64,000 bases of DNA from CAWDZK01 sp963807005. GTDB taxonomy: Bacteria > Actinomycetota > Actinomycetes > JACCUZ01. The stretch is taken from assembly GCA_963807005.1 (NCBI GenBank), contig CAWDZK010000003.1, positions 62,001-126,000 of the forward strand. Reading direction: 5' to 3'. The stretch's first letter is position 1, and every line of letters begins with the position of its first letter. Made by a program: the position numbers and the translations under genes. Shown here piece after piece: positions 1-8,381 of this stretch. Below the pieces are notes generated by a model. It made no database searches. It had not been told where the DNA came from and was given only the letters and a program-made list of their open reading frames with translations.

Positions 1-33
1 GTGGTCGCCATGCGCGCCGGCGTCGTCGTCTGA
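1..33 (+). CDS. possible 3' end of an upstream gene
   Basis: The first ten codons in frame 1 read V-V-A-M-R-A-G-V-V-V and end in TGA, so a plus-strand gene may stop here. Too little is visible to name a family. It is followed by three tandem copies of a 10-base unit (GGACCCAGCG type, about 33-60), which may be part of the gene's 3' flank. The call rests only on an open frame at the window edge and could be chance. Confidence 0.25.
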   Translation: MVAMRAGVVV

Positions 34-160
34 CCCAGCGGGACCCAACGGGACCCAGCGGCACCTCGGGGCCGCCTGCCGGCCCGCTGAGCCGGCGTCC
101 GACGCGCGGCCGGTCGCCCGGTTGCGTCGGTCCGTACGACGTACGCCGTACCGTGGACGG

Positions 161-1492
161 GTGACCGCGACGGAGCCCACCGAGCCCGCCGGGCCCGTGG
201 AGCCCCTTCCGGCCGCCGAGCCGGCCGAGGCCGCCGAGCCCGCTGCCGCGGCGGTCCCCCTCACCCAGCCGCGCGACGGGGTCCCGGCTCCCCTGACGCG
301 CCCGGCCGAGCTGGAGCGGGTCGTCGACACGCTCGCCGCGGGCAGCGGCCCGGTCGCCGTCGACGCCGAGCGGGCGTCCGGCTACCGCTACGGCCAGGCC
401 GCCTACCTCGTCCAGCTGCGCCGCGCCGACATCGGCACCGTCCTGATCGACCCCCGCGAGCTGCCCGACCTCGGCGCGCTCGGCGCCGCGATGGAAGCCG
501 ACGAGTGGGTGCTGCACGCGGCGTCCCAGGACCTGCCCTGCCTCGCCGAGCTGGGGATGCGGCCCGCCCGGGTCTTCGACACCGAGCTGGCCGGTCGGCT
601 GCTCGGGTACCCCAAGGTCGGCCTCGGCTCGATCGTCGAGGAGGTGCTCGGCCTGTCGCTGGAGAAGGGTCACTCGGCCGCCGACTGGTCGACCCGGCCG
701 CTGCCGGAGCCGTGGTTGCGGTACGCCGCCCTCGACGTCGAGGTGCTGGTCGAGCTGCGCGACGTCCTGGCGGCGCAGCTGGACGAGCAGGGGAAGCGGG
801 CCTGGGCCGAGGAGGAGTTCGCGGCCATCGTGGCCGCCCCCCCGTCGCCGCCCAAGGTGGACCCGTGGCGGCGTACGTCCGGCCTGCACCGGGTGCGCAA
901 GCGCCGCCAGCTGGCCGTGGTGCGCTCGCTCTGGGAACGTCGGGACGAGGTCGCCCGGCAGCGCGACATCGCCCCCGGCCGGGTGCTCCCCGACGCCGCC
1001 ATCGTCGCCGCCGCCCTGGCCCAGCCGCGCACCGAGGAGGACCTGGTGGCCCTGCCGGTATGGGGTGGCCGGTCCATGCGCCGCCAGACCGCCCAGTGGC
1101 TGCCGTCGATCCTCGCCGCGCTCGACCTCCCGGAGTCCGAGCTGCCCGAGCAGAAGACCACCCACGAGGGTCCGCCACCGGCCCGGTCCTGGCCGGAGCG
1201 CGACCCACTGGCCGCCGCCCGGCTGGCCGCCGCCCGCGCAGGCGTGGGCGCGGTCGCGGACCGGCTCGGGCTGCCGGTCGAGAACCTCCTCGCGCCCGAC
1301 ACCGTCCGGCGGCTGTGCTGGGCGCCACCGGCCGAGCGGCCCGACACCGCGGCGGTCGCCGAGGTGCTGCGCGCCCATGGCGCCCGGACCTGGCAGGTCG
1401 AGCTCACCGCCGCGGTCCTGGCCGAGGCCCTCGCCACTGCCCGGGTCCCGGAGCCCGCGCCGACGCCCGAGCCGGCCGCCGCCCCCGAGTAG
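161..1492 (+). CDS. rnd: ribonuclease D family 3'-5' exonuclease with HRDC domain
   Basis: A 443-residue cytoplasmic exonuclease of the DEDDy superfamily, expected to trim 3' ends of structured RNAs such as tRNA precursors. A Pro/Glu/Ala-rich leader of about 35 residues is followed by the exonuclease fold: the first acidic pair is in VDAERA (D68/E70), a second Asp in ASQDLPCL, and the Tyr and last Asp in RYAALDVEVL. A helical HRDC-type domain follows at roughly 235-305 (VDPWRRTSGLHRV...). GTG 161 is preferred over an in-frame TTG at 122, which would add a basic leader (RRSVRRTPYRGR) not expected in the family. It stands alone in its transcription unit. In E. coli RNase D processes tRNA; in actinobacteria the substrate is less certain. 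Confidence 0.85.
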   Translation: MTATEPTEPAGPVEPLPAAEPAEAAEPAAAAVPLTQPRDGVPAPLTRPAELERVVDTLAAGSGPVAVDAERASGYRYGQAAYLVQLRRADIGTVLIDPRELPDLGALGAAMEADEWVLHAASQDLPCLAELGMRPARVFDTELAGRLLGYPKVGLGSIVEEVLGLSLEKGHSAADWSTRPLPEPWLRYAALDVEVLVELRDVLAAQLDEQGKRAWAEEEFAAIVAAPPSPPKVDPWRRTSGLHRVRKRRQLAVVRSLWERRDEVARQRDIAPGRVLPDAAIVAAALAQPRTEEDLVALPVWGGRSMRRQTAQWLPSILAALDLPESELPEQKTTHEGPPPARSWPERDPLAAARLAAARAGVGAVADRLGLPVENLLAPDTVRRLCWAPPAERPDTAAVAEVLRAHGARTWQVELTAAVLAEALATARVPEPAPTPEPAAAPE

Positions 1493-1587
1493 CGCGAGCG
1501 CCGCGCCGACGCCGACCACTGACCGCCCGAGGCAGGCTCCCGCTGCATTAGGCCACACCGGTGTTGCGTTTCTCCCGGGACATCTGT

Positions 1588-1611
1588 TTAGGTAAGCATT
1601 GCCTTACCTGA
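1588..1611 (+). promoter_or_regulatory. DtxR/IdeR-like iron box
   Basis: The stretch TTAGGTAAGCATTGCCTTAC followed by CTGA contains the inverted repeat AGGTAAG-N6-CTTACCT. Each half resembles the DtxR/IdeR consensus half-site TTAGGTTAG (8/9 on the left, 7/9 on the right), offset so that two 19-bp boxes may overlap. It is AT-rich against the local background and lies 25 bases before the iron-permease start. Iron-dependent repression of the downstream pair is inferred from this position. Confidence 0.6.
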
Positions 1612-1635
1612 CCAGCTGACCGCGAAGGGACCCCC

Positions 1636-2565
1636 ATGCTCGCCAACTACCTGATCGGCCTGCGTGAGGGCCTGGAGGCCACGCTGGTCGTGAGCATCCT
1701 GGTCGCCTACCTGGTGAAGTCCGGTCACCGCGACCGGCTCCGGCCGATCTGGCTGGGCGTCGCCGCCGCCGTCGCGATCTCCCTGGCGTTCGGCGCGCTG
1801 CTCACGTTCACCTCCAGCAACCTCAGCTTCGAGGCGCAGGAGCGGTTCGGCGGCATCATGTCGATCACCGCCGTCATCTTCGTCACCTGGATGATCTTCT
1901 GGATGCGCCGCACGGCGCGCTTCCTCAAGTCCGAGCTCCAGGGCAAGCTCGACGCCGCGCTGCTGATGGGCACCCTGGCCCTCACCGTCACGGCGTTCAT
2001 CGCGGTCGCCCGCGAGGGCCTCGAGACGTCCCTGTTCCTCTGGGCCGCCGCGCAGTCGGCCGGCAACGGCCTGACCCCCCTCGTCGGCGCGGCCTTCGGC
2101 ATCGCCACGGCCGTCGTGCTGGGCTACCTGCTCTACAAGCGGGCCGTGTCGATCAACCTCGCCAGGTTCTTCACCTGGACCGGTGCCGGCCTCATCGTCG
2201 TCGCCGGTGGTGTCTTCGCCTACGGCGTCCACGACCTGCAGGAGGCCGGCGACCTGCCCGGCCTGAACTCCCTCGCCTTCGACGTCTCCGGCGCGATCCC
2301 GCCGGACAGCTGGTACGGCGCCCTGCTCAAGGGCGTCTTCAACTTCTCCCCCGCCACCACCTGGCTGGAGGCGGCAGCCTGGCTGCTGTACGTCGTCCCG
2401 GTGATGGCGCTGTTCTTCCGGCCGGCGAAGGCGCCGGCCCGTTCGGCGGCCAACGGCCCGGCCACGGCCACGGCCACGGCCCCGGCCGCCCCCGCCACGG
2501 CCACGGCAACGGCCGCGACGCCGACCCCGGCTCCCGCCACCGAGGCCAGCAGCCCCCAGCGCTGA
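1636..2565 (+). CDS. efeU: FTR1-family iron permease EfeU
   Basis: A 309-residue polytopic membrane protein of the FTR1/EfeU family, which imports iron across the cytoplasmic membrane. The two signature REGLE motifs are present (residues 10-14 and 126-130), each inside a hydrophobic helix, and about seven membrane segments can be read. A well-placed purine-rich site precedes the ATG. The C-terminal tail after the last helix is a low-complexity Pro/Ala/Thr run encoded by repeats of CCACGG (about 2455-2535). The next gene, 57 bases on, encodes a cupredoxin lipoprotein, so the two form an Efe-type iron-uptake operon under the upstream iron box. No EfeB peroxidase gene is in the window. Confidence 0.88.
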   Translation: MLANYLIGLREGLEATLVVSILVAYLVKSGHRDRLRPIWLGVAAAVAISLAFGALLTFTSSNLSFEAQERFGGIMSITAVIFVTWMIFWMRRTARFLKSELQGKLDAALLMGTLALTVTAFIAVAREGLETSLFLWAAAQSAGNGLTPLVGAAFGIATAVVLGYLLYKRAVSINLARFFTWTGAGLIVVAGGVFAYGVHDLQEAGDLPGLNSLAFDVSGAIPPDSWYGALLKGVFNFSPATTWLEAAAWLLYVVPVMALFFRPAKAPARSAANGPATATATAPAAPATATATAATPTPAPATEASSPQR

Positions 2566-2622
2566 GCTCCGCCGCCCAACCTTCTGTCCCCCGCTCGTCC
2601 CCCACCACCGACGGAGTTCCGC

Positions 2623-3321
2623 ATGCCCGCGCACGTCCCTGCCCTGCGACCCCTGCTCGTCGCGCCGCTGCTGCTCGCCGCCGCCCTGGCCGGCTGCGGT
2701 GGGTCCGCCGCCTCCGGTGCCGAGATCGCGGTCACCGCCGACGACGACGCCTGCACGGTCGCCGACACCGAGCTGGACGCCGGCGCGGTGACGTTCGCGG
2801 TCACCAACGCCGGTTCCAAGGTCACCGAGGTCTACGTCTACGGCGAGAAGGACGGCGCGTTCACCAAGGTCGTCAGCGAGGTCGAGAACATCGGGCCGGG
2901 CACCAGCCGCGACATGACCGTCGACCTCACCGCGGGCACCTACGAGGTCGCCTGCAAGCCAGGCCAGAAGGGCGACGGCATCCGCCAGCAGGTGACCGTC
3001 ACCGGTGCCGGCGGCAGCGCGGCCCGGTCCGAGGAGGGCTACGACCGTGAGATCGAGCTCACCGTCGACGACGCCGGGCTGACCGGCCTGGACCCCACCA
3101 CCGCGGACACCGGCGAGCGGATCGAGTTCAAGCTCGACAACGGTACGGACGGGACCCGCACGCTCGAGGTCCTCGACCCGGCCGGGAAGGTCGCCGCGGA
3201 GTTCGACGTGGCCGCCGGCGCGGACGGGGAGGCGGTCGTCGAGCTCGGCACGGCCGGTGACTGGACGGTCAAGGTCGAGGGCGGCGCCACCGACATCGAG
3301 CAGCAGCTCACCGTCGGCTGA
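2623..3321 (+). CDS. EfeO-like cupredoxin lipoprotein, no M75 peptidase domain
   Basis: A 232-residue exported lipoprotein: a signal peptide ends in the lipobox LAGC (Cys25). Residues about 34-126 form an EfeO-type cupredoxin domain (EIAVTADDDACTV..., GTYEVACKPGQKGDGIRQQVTV), and residues about 138-232 look like a second, diverged beta-sandwich (REIELTVDDAG...VKVEGG). Classical EfeO carries a C-terminal M75 peptidase-like domain, which is absent. Together with EfeU it should bind or oxidise iron at the outer membrane face and pass it to the permease. Start is the ATG with GGAG about 7 bases upstream. Function is inferred from the domain and neighbour; metal specificity (iron or copper) is open. 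Confidence 0.7.
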   Translation: MPAHVPALRPLLVAPLLLAAALAGCGGSAASGAEIAVTADDDACTVADTELDAGAVTFAVTNAGSKVTEVYVYGEKDGAFTKVVSEVENIGPGTSRDMTVDLTAGTYEVACKPGQKGDGIRQQVTVTGAGGSAARSEEGYDREIELTVDDAGLTGLDPTTADTGERIEFKLDNGTDGTRTLEVLDPAGKVAAEFDVAAGADGEAVVELGTAGDWTVKVEGGATDIEQQLTVG

Positions 3322-3332
3322 CCCTCCCGGGC

Positions 3333-3409
3333 CCGCTCGTTTGCGACCTGGTTCCCCGACACGCCGTCCGTACCCCGGCGTGTCGGGGACGGATGTCGCA
3401 AACGAGCGG
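3333..3409. repeat. long intergenic palindrome, family A copy 1
   Basis: Two 34-base arms (3333-3366 and 3376-3409) pair at 30 of 34 positions around a 9-base loop: CCGCTCGTTTGCGAC opens the left arm and GTCGCAAACGAGCGG closes the right. The only mismatches lie in a central 5-base block. It directly follows the efeO-like stop and precedes the AlkD-like gene, so it could terminate the iron operon. A clearly related element lies inverted at 61112-61186, which marks it as a dispersed repeat rather than a one-off terminator. Confidence 0.8.
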
Positions 3410-3440
3410 TTGTACGGCGGCCGGGCATAGCCTCGCGGAC

Positions 3441-4145
3441 ATGGTTGCAGGGGCGGACGACCGCCTGGTCCGCGAGCTGCGCGGGCGGCTGGCAGCAGCC
3501 GCCGACCCGACCCGGGCGCCGGCGATGCAGGCGTACATGAAGTCCGAGCTGCCCTACTACGGCGTGCCGGCGCCCGCCTGCCGGGTGATCTTCCGGGAGG
3601 TACTCGCTGCCCACCCGCTCACCGACCGGGCGGCCTGGCGTGCCACCGTGCACGCCCTCTGGGACGACGCGAGCCACCGCGAGGAGCGGTACGGCGCACT
3701 GGCACTGGTGCGGCACCGGACGTACGCCGCCCACCGGGACCACACCGCGCTGCCGCTCTACCGGCACCTGGTCGTGACAGGGGCGTGGTGGGACCTGGTG
3801 GACGACGTGGCGACGCACCTGGTCGGACCGCTCCTGCTCGCGTGCCCGGCCCAGGTGCGCCCGGCCCTGGTCGGCTGGGCGACCGACGACGACCGCTGGC
3901 TGCGCCGGACGTCGGTCATCTGCCAGCTGGGGGCCAAGGAGGCGACCGACCTCGGGCTCCTGACCCTGGCGGTCGAGGCCAACCTCGACGACCGGGACTT
4001 CTTCCTCCGCAAGGCCATCGGCTGGGCACTGCGTCAGTACGCACGGACCGACCCCTCCTGGGTCCAGGCTTTCGTCGCGGCTCACGACGACCGGATCAGC
4101 GCCCTGTCCCGGCGCGAGGCGCTCAAGCACGCGGGTGTCGGATGA
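3441..4145 (+). CDS. DNA alkylation repair protein, AlkD-like HEAT-repeat glycosylase
   Basis: A 234-residue all-helical protein of the AlkD/DNA_alkylation family, which excises positively charged alkylated bases. Characteristic segments are YYGVPAPACRVIFRE near the N-terminus, LWDDASHREERYGALAL, WWDLVDDVATHLVGPLL, DDDRWLRRTSVICQLG and FFLRKAIGWALRQYARTDP, matching the repeated helix pairs of the family. ATG 3441 is chosen because the upstream in-frame start (3393) falls inside the family A palindrome and would encode a non-conserved leader. It overlaps the next gene by ATGA, so repair protein and methyltransferase are likely co-translated. Whether it has glycosylase activity is inferred from the family. 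Confidence 0.8.
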   Translation: MVAGADDRLVRELRGRLAAAADPTRAPAMQAYMKSELPYYGVPAPACRVIFREVLAAHPLTDRAAWRATVHALWDDASHREERYGALALVRHRTYAAHRDHTALPLYRHLVVTGAWWDLVDDVATHLVGPLLLACPAQVRPALVGWATDDDRWLRRTSVICQLGAKEATDLGLLTLAVEANLDDRDFFLRKAIGWALRQYARTDPSWVQAFVAAHDDRISALSRREALKHAGVG

Positions 4146-4939
4146 CCGCGGCCGCCCGCTGGGCCGAGCAGCTGGCCGCCTGGCAGATCGACCCGGAGAT
4201 CCTCGCGTCGGTGCAGGAGTCGCCGTACGGCTTCCCGCCGGCGGTCTTCGCCGCCGGCCTCTCCGCCGAGCCCTCGCCGCTGGACCGGCTGGCTGTTCCG
4301 GCACTCGGACCCGGCAGCACGGTGCTCGACGTGGGCGCCGGTGCGGGCGCGTCGAGCCTGCACCTGGTTCCCCCGGGCGGCCGGCTGCACGCTGTCGACT
4401 CGCAGCCCTCGATGCTGCGTGCCCTGGAGGCCGATGCGGCGGCCCGGGGGCTGGCCGTGACGACGTACGACGGGACCTGGCCCGGGCTCGCCCCCGCCGT
4501 GCCGGTCTGCGACGTGGTCGTGTGCGCCCACGTGCTCTACAACGTCCCCGACCTGCCGCCGTTCGTGCAGGCGCTCACCGAGCACGCCCGCGACCTGGTG
4601 GTGGTCGAGCTCACCGAGCGGCACCCCCTGGTGCGGCTCGCGCCGATGTGGGAGCGGGTCCACCACCAGCCGCGCCCGGACGGGCCGACCGCCGACCTCG
4701 CCGTCGAGGTCCTCCGGGAGGCCGGGATCACCGACCCCCGCCGGGTGGAGGCGCAGCGGGAGCCGCCGCGGCGGACCGGCGAGCTGGCCGAGCAGTGGGT
4801 CGACTTCACCCGGCGCCAGCTGTGCCTGCCGCCGGAGCGCCGGGACGAGGTGGTCGCGCTGCTCGCGGAGTTCCCGCCGCAACCGCGCCGGGTCGTCGCC
4901 CTGGCCTGGCCGGGAAGGGGCCGACCCGCGGAAGCGTGA
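4142..4939 (+). CDS. class I SAM-dependent methyltransferase
   Basis: A 265-residue Rossmann-fold methyltransferase of unknown substrate. The SAM-binding motif I is VLDVGAGAGASSLHLVP at about 60-76, followed by the acidic residue of motif II in LHAVDSQPSM; motif IV lies in CDVVVCAHVLYNVPDLPPF. The start ATG overlaps the stop of the AlkD-like gene (ATGA at 4142-4145), so the two are translationally coupled. Pairing with a DNA-repair glycosylase hints at a nucleic-acid or damage-linked role, but nothing in the sequence fixes the substrate. The larger open frame beginning at 3785 is an antisense-like extension and is not used. Confidence 0.75.
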   Translation: MTAAARWAEQLAAWQIDPEILASVQESPYGFPPAVFAAGLSAEPSPLDRLAVPALGPGSTVLDVGAGAGASSLHLVPPGGRLHAVDSQPSMLRALEADAAARGLAVTTYDGTWPGLAPAVPVCDVVVCAHVLYNVPDLPPFVQALTEHARDLVVVELTERHPLVRLAPMWERVHHQPRPDGPTADLAVEVLREAGITDPRRVEAQREPPRRTGELAEQWVDFTRRQLCLPPERRDEVVALLAEFPPQPRRVVALAWPGRGRPAEA

Positions 4940-4960
4940 CCCGGGTGGTTGGCGGTCGTT

Positions 4961-4976
4961 GTTACTGACGAGTAGC
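4961..4976. promoter_or_regulatory. candidate TetR-type operator upstream of fadAB
   Basis: GTTACTGACGAGTAGC is an imperfect inverted repeat (TACT-N4-AGTA core) 40 bases before the fadA start, in the only AT-richer part of this gap. Position and dyad symmetry fit a repressor of beta-oxidation genes, many of which are TetR-like in actinobacteria. The regulator itself is not in the window. Confidence 0.4.
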
Positions 4977-5016
4977 ATTTGCGCCAGCGACTTCTCGATC
5001 CACCCCTGGAGGGCCC

Positions 5017-6288
5017 GTGCCCGCAAGTCCCCGTGCGTCCCGTCCCCCGCGGCAGGTCCGCGACGTCGTCTTCGTCGACGGTGTCCGCACCCCGTTCGGC
5101 AAGGCCGGGCCGAAGGGGATGTACGCCGAGACCCGGGCCGACGACCTGGTCATCCGCTGCATCCGCGAGCTGATGCGCCGCAACCCCTCGCTGCCACCGG
5201 ACCGGGTCGACGACGTCGCGGTCGCCGCCACCACCCAGACCGGCGACCAGGGCCTCACCATCGGGCGTACCGCCGCGCTGCTGGCCGGACTGCCCAAGAC
5301 GGTGCCGGGGTACGCGATCGACCGGATGTGTGCCGGCGCCATGACCGCGGTGACGACGGGCGCCAGCGGCATCGCCTTCGGCGCCTACGACGTCGTGGTG
5401 GCCGGCGGGGTCGAGCACATGGGGCACCACCCCATGGGCGACGGGGTCGACCCCAACCCCCGGATCATCGCCGAGAAGCTCGTCGACCCGTCCGCCCTCG
5501 TCATGGGCTCCACCGCGGAGAACCTGCACGACCGGTTCCCGCACCTCAGCAAGGAGCGGGCGGACGCGTTCGCGGTCGCCAGCCAGGACAAGTACGCGAA
5601 GGCCGTCGCGAACGGCAAGGTCGAGCCCGACCTGGTGCCGATGGCCACCCGGAGCGTCGAGAAGGGCTGGGGGCTCGCCACCGCGGACGAGCCGCCGCGG
5701 CCGGGCACCACGATGACCGACCTCGCGACGCTGAAGACGCCGTTCCGCCCCCACGGCCGGGTGACCGCGGGCAACGCGGCGGGCCTCAACGACGGCGCGA
5801 CCGCATGCCTGCTCGCCGCGGAGGAGGTCGCCGACGAGCTCGGGCTCCCGGTGCGGATGCGGCTGGTGGCGTTCTCCTTCGTCGGCGTCGAGCCGGAGGT
5901 GATGGGCGTGGGGCCGGTTCCGGCCACCGAGAAGGCGCTGGCCCAGGCAGGCCTCACGATCGACGACATCGGGCTGTTCGAGCTCAACGAGGCGTTCGCC
6001 GTCCAGGTGCTCGCGTTCCTCGACCACTTCGGCATCGCCGACGACGACCCCCGCGTCAACGAGTACGGCGGCGCCATCGCCGTCGGCCACCCGCTGGCGT
6101 CGTCCGGAGTGCGGCTGATGACCCAGCTGGCCCGGCAGTTCGAGGACCACGCCGAGGTCCGCTACGGCCTGACCGCCATGTGCATCGGCATCGGCATGGG
6201 CGGTGCGGTGATCTGGGAGAACCCGCACTGGAGCGCCACAGAGCAGGACAGCAGCGGCGAGGACCAGGACGGAGCTGCCGGCAGGTGA
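5017..6288 (+). CDS. fadA: acetyl-CoA C-acyltransferase (thiolase), beta-oxidation
   Basis: A 423-residue thiolase that cleaves 3-ketoacyl-CoA to acetyl-CoA and a shortened acyl-CoA. The nucleophilic cysteine is Cys105 in DRMCAGAM; the NEAFAVQ motif, the GGAIAVGHPLASSG histidine motif and the second catalytic cysteine in AMCIGIGMGG are all present in order. GTG 5017 follows a strong GGAGGG site. The stop overlaps the start of the next gene (GTGA at 6285-6288), the 3-hydroxyacyl-CoA dehydrogenase/hydratase, so the two encode the subunits of a fatty-acid oxidation complex. A dyad operator candidate lies upstream. Confidence 0.92.
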   Translation: MPASPRASRPPRQVRDVVFVDGVRTPFGKAGPKGMYAETRADDLVIRCIRELMRRNPSLPPDRVDDVAVAATTQTGDQGLTIGRTAALLAGLPKTVPGYAIDRMCAGAMTAVTTGASGIAFGAYDVVVAGGVEHMGHHPMGDGVDPNPRIIAEKLVDPSALVMGSTAENLHDRFPHLSKERADAFAVASQDKYAKAVANGKVEPDLVPMATRSVEKGWGLATADEPPRPGTTMTDLATLKTPFRPHGRVTAGNAAGLNDGATACLLAAEEVADELGLPVRMRLVAFSFVGVEPEVMGVGPVPATEKALAQAGLTIDDIGLFELNEAFAVQVLAFLDHFGIADDDPRVNEYGGAIAVGHPLASSGVRLMTQLARQFEDHAEVRYGLTAMCIGIGMGGAVIWENPHWSATEQDSSGEDQDGAAGR

Positions 6289-8381
6289 GCGAGATGATCC
6301 AGTTCCCCGACGAGGTCGTGACCTCGGCGCCCGTGCACTACGTCGACCTCCCGCAGGGCGGCGGCACCGCGGCGCTGATCACCATCGACAACGGCCTCGA
6401 CCACACCAAGCCGACCACTCTCGGACCGACGAGCCTGGCCAACATCGGTGCCGCGATCGACGAGGCTCTGGGCCGCGACGACGTCGTGGCCGTCGCCGTC
6501 ACCGGCAAGCCGTTCATCTTCGCGGTCGGCGCCGACCTGAAGGTGATGCAGGCTGGGGCCACGCCCGAGCAGGCGAAGGCGTACTTCGCCCTCGGTCACG
6601 ACACCTTCCGCAAGCTGCGCGACGCAAAGGTTCCCACCTTCGCGTTCCTCAACGGTGCGGTCATGGGCGGCGGTCTCGAGCTCGCCCTGCACTGCCACTA
6701 CCGGACCCTGTCGGCCGGAGTTCCCGCGGTCGCGTTCCCGGAGGTCTTCCTCGGCCTGGTCCCCGGCTGGGGTGGCAGCCAGCTGCTGCCCAACCTGGTC
6801 GGTGCCGACAAGGCCGTCACGGTCATCGTCGAGAACGCCATGAACCAGAACCGCATGCTCCGGGCCGAGCAGGCGTACGACCTGGGCATCGCCGACGTCC
6901 TGCTGGAGCCCGCCGACTTCCTCGAGCAGTCGCTCATCTGGGCGTCCGCGGTCGTCCGCGGGGAGACGGTCGTGCAGCGACCCGAGATCGACCGCGGGAA
7001 GGCCTGGGACCAGGCGCTGGCCCGCGCCAGGGGCATCGCCGACATGCGCGTGCACGGGGCCGCCCCGGCGCCGTACAAGGCGGTCGAGCTGATCGGGCTG
7101 GCCCGCACCGCGTCGTACGACGAGGGGATCGCCGCCGAGCGCAAGGCCCTGTTCGAGCTGGCGATGAGCGAGGAGCTGCGGGCCGGGCTCTACGCGTTCG
7201 ACCTGGTCCAGCGCCGGGCCAAGCGCCCCGCCGGCGTACCCGACCGGTCGCTGGCCCGCGAGGTCACCAAGGTCGGCATCGTCGGCGCCGGCCTGATGGC
7301 CTCGCAGCTGGCGCTGCTCTTCGCCCGGCGGCTGGAGGTGCCGGTCGTGATGACCGACCTCGACCAGGTGCGGGTCGACAAGGGCGTCGGCTACGTGCAC
7401 GGCGAGGTCGACAAGCTGCTCGGCAAGGGCCGTATCAACCAGGACAAGGCGAACCGGCTCAAGGCGCTGGTGACCGGAAGCACCGGCAAGGACGCCTTCG
7501 CCGACGCCGACTTCGTCCTCGAGGCCGTGTTCGAGGAGATGAAGGTCAAGCAGCAGGTGTTCGCCGAGGTGGAGGCCGTGGTCTCCCCCGAGTGCGTGCT
7601 CGCGACCAACACCTCGTCGTTGTCGGTGACCGAGATGGCCTCCGCGCTGGAGCACCCGGAGCGGGTCGTGGGCTTCCACTTCTTCAACCCGGTGGCAGTG
7701 CTGCCGTTGCTGGAGATCGCCCGCACCGAGCGGACCGACGACGCCGCCGTGGCGACCGCGTTCGCCGTGGGCAAGGCGCTGAAGAAGTCCTGCGTCCTGG
7801 TCGCGGACCGACCGGCGTTCATCGTGAACCGGCTGCTCACCCGCTTCCTCGGAGAGGTCACCAGGGCCGTCGACGAGGGCACCGACTTCCAGGTGGCCGA
7901 CAAGGCGCTGGCGCCGCTCGGCCTGCCGATGGCGCCGTTCGTCCTGCTGCAGCTGGTCGGGCCGGCGGTGGCGCTGCACGTGGCGGAGACGATGCACGAG
8001 GCGTTCCCGGACCGCTTCGCGGTCTCGGAGAACCTCGGCCGTCTGGTCGCGGCGGGCAAGACGGGCGTCTACGTCTGGGAGGGCGCGACCCCGAAGGTGG
8101 ACCCGGAGGTCGCCGAGCTGTTCCAGCAGGGTACGTCGCCGCTGACCGAGGAGGAGGTCCGCCGCCGGGCGCTGGACGCGCTGGCCGAGGAGATCCGGTT
8201 GATGCTCGACGAGGGCGTGGTGCAGGACGTCCGCGACATCGACCTGGCGATGCTGCTCGGCGCGGGCTGGCCGTTCCACCTCGGCGGGGTGACGCCGTAC
8301 CTCGACCGCGAAGGTGTCTCGGAACGGGTGACCGGTCGCCGGTTCCTCGAGCCCGGGGTGGCGAGCCTCCCCCGCCGCTGA
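6285..8381 (+). CDS. fadB: bifunctional enoyl-CoA hydratase / 3-hydroxyacyl-CoA dehydrogenase
   Basis: A 698-residue multifunctional beta-oxidation alpha subunit. The N-terminal crotonase domain (about 1-200) has the oxyanion-hole stretch GKPFIFAVGADLK and the NGAVMGGGLELAL segment. The NAD-binding domain begins near 330 (VGIVGAGLMASQ; the third glycine of the usual GxGxxG is Ala). The dehydrogenase catalytic His is H465 in VVGFHFFNPV, followed by the C-terminal 3HCDH repeats. The GTG start overlaps the thiolase stop, giving tight coupling; an ATG three codons later is a minor alternative. It hydrates enoyl-CoA and oxidises the product, feeding FadA. Confidence 0.92.
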   Translation: MSEMIQFPDEVVTSAPVHYVDLPQGGGTAALITIDNGLDHTKPTTLGPTSLANIGAAIDEALGRDDVVAVAVTGKPFIFAVGADLKVMQAGATPEQAKAYFALGHDTFRKLRDAKVPTFAFLNGAVMGGGLELALHCHYRTLSAGVPAVAFPEVFLGLVPGWGGSQLLPNLVGADKAVTVIVENAMNQNRMLRAEQAYDLGIADVLLEPADFLEQSLIWASAVVRGETVVQRPEIDRGKAWDQALARARGIADMRVHGAAPAPYKAVELIGLARTASYDEGIAAERKALFELAMSEELRAGLYAFDLVQRRAKRPAGVPDRSLAREVTKVGIVGAGLMASQLALLFARRLEVPVVMTDLDQVRVDKGVGYVHGEVDKLLGKGRINQDKANRLKALVTGSTGKDAFADADFVLEAVFEEMKVKQQVFAEVEAVVSPECVLATNTSSLSVTEMASALEHPERVVGFHFFNPVAVLPLLEIARTERTDDAAVATAFAVGKALKKSCVLVADRPAFIVNRLLTRFLGEVTRAVDEGTDFQVADKALAPLGLPMAPFVLLQLVGPAVALHVAETMHEAFPDRFAVSENLGRLVAAGKTGVYVWEGATPKVDPEVAELFQQGTSPLTEEEVRRRALDALAEEIRLMLDEGVVQDVRDIDLAMLLGAGWPFHLGGVTPYLDREGVSERVTGRRFLEPGVASLPRR

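Noticed and set aside
261..1551. Long arginine/proline-rich reading frames antisense to or overlapping RNase D
   Set aside because: Their composition is that of shadow frames in a high-GC gene; they have no domain or ribosome site.
3393..3440. Earlier start for the AlkD-like gene
   Set aside because: It lies in the right arm of the family A palindrome and adds residues unlike the family start.
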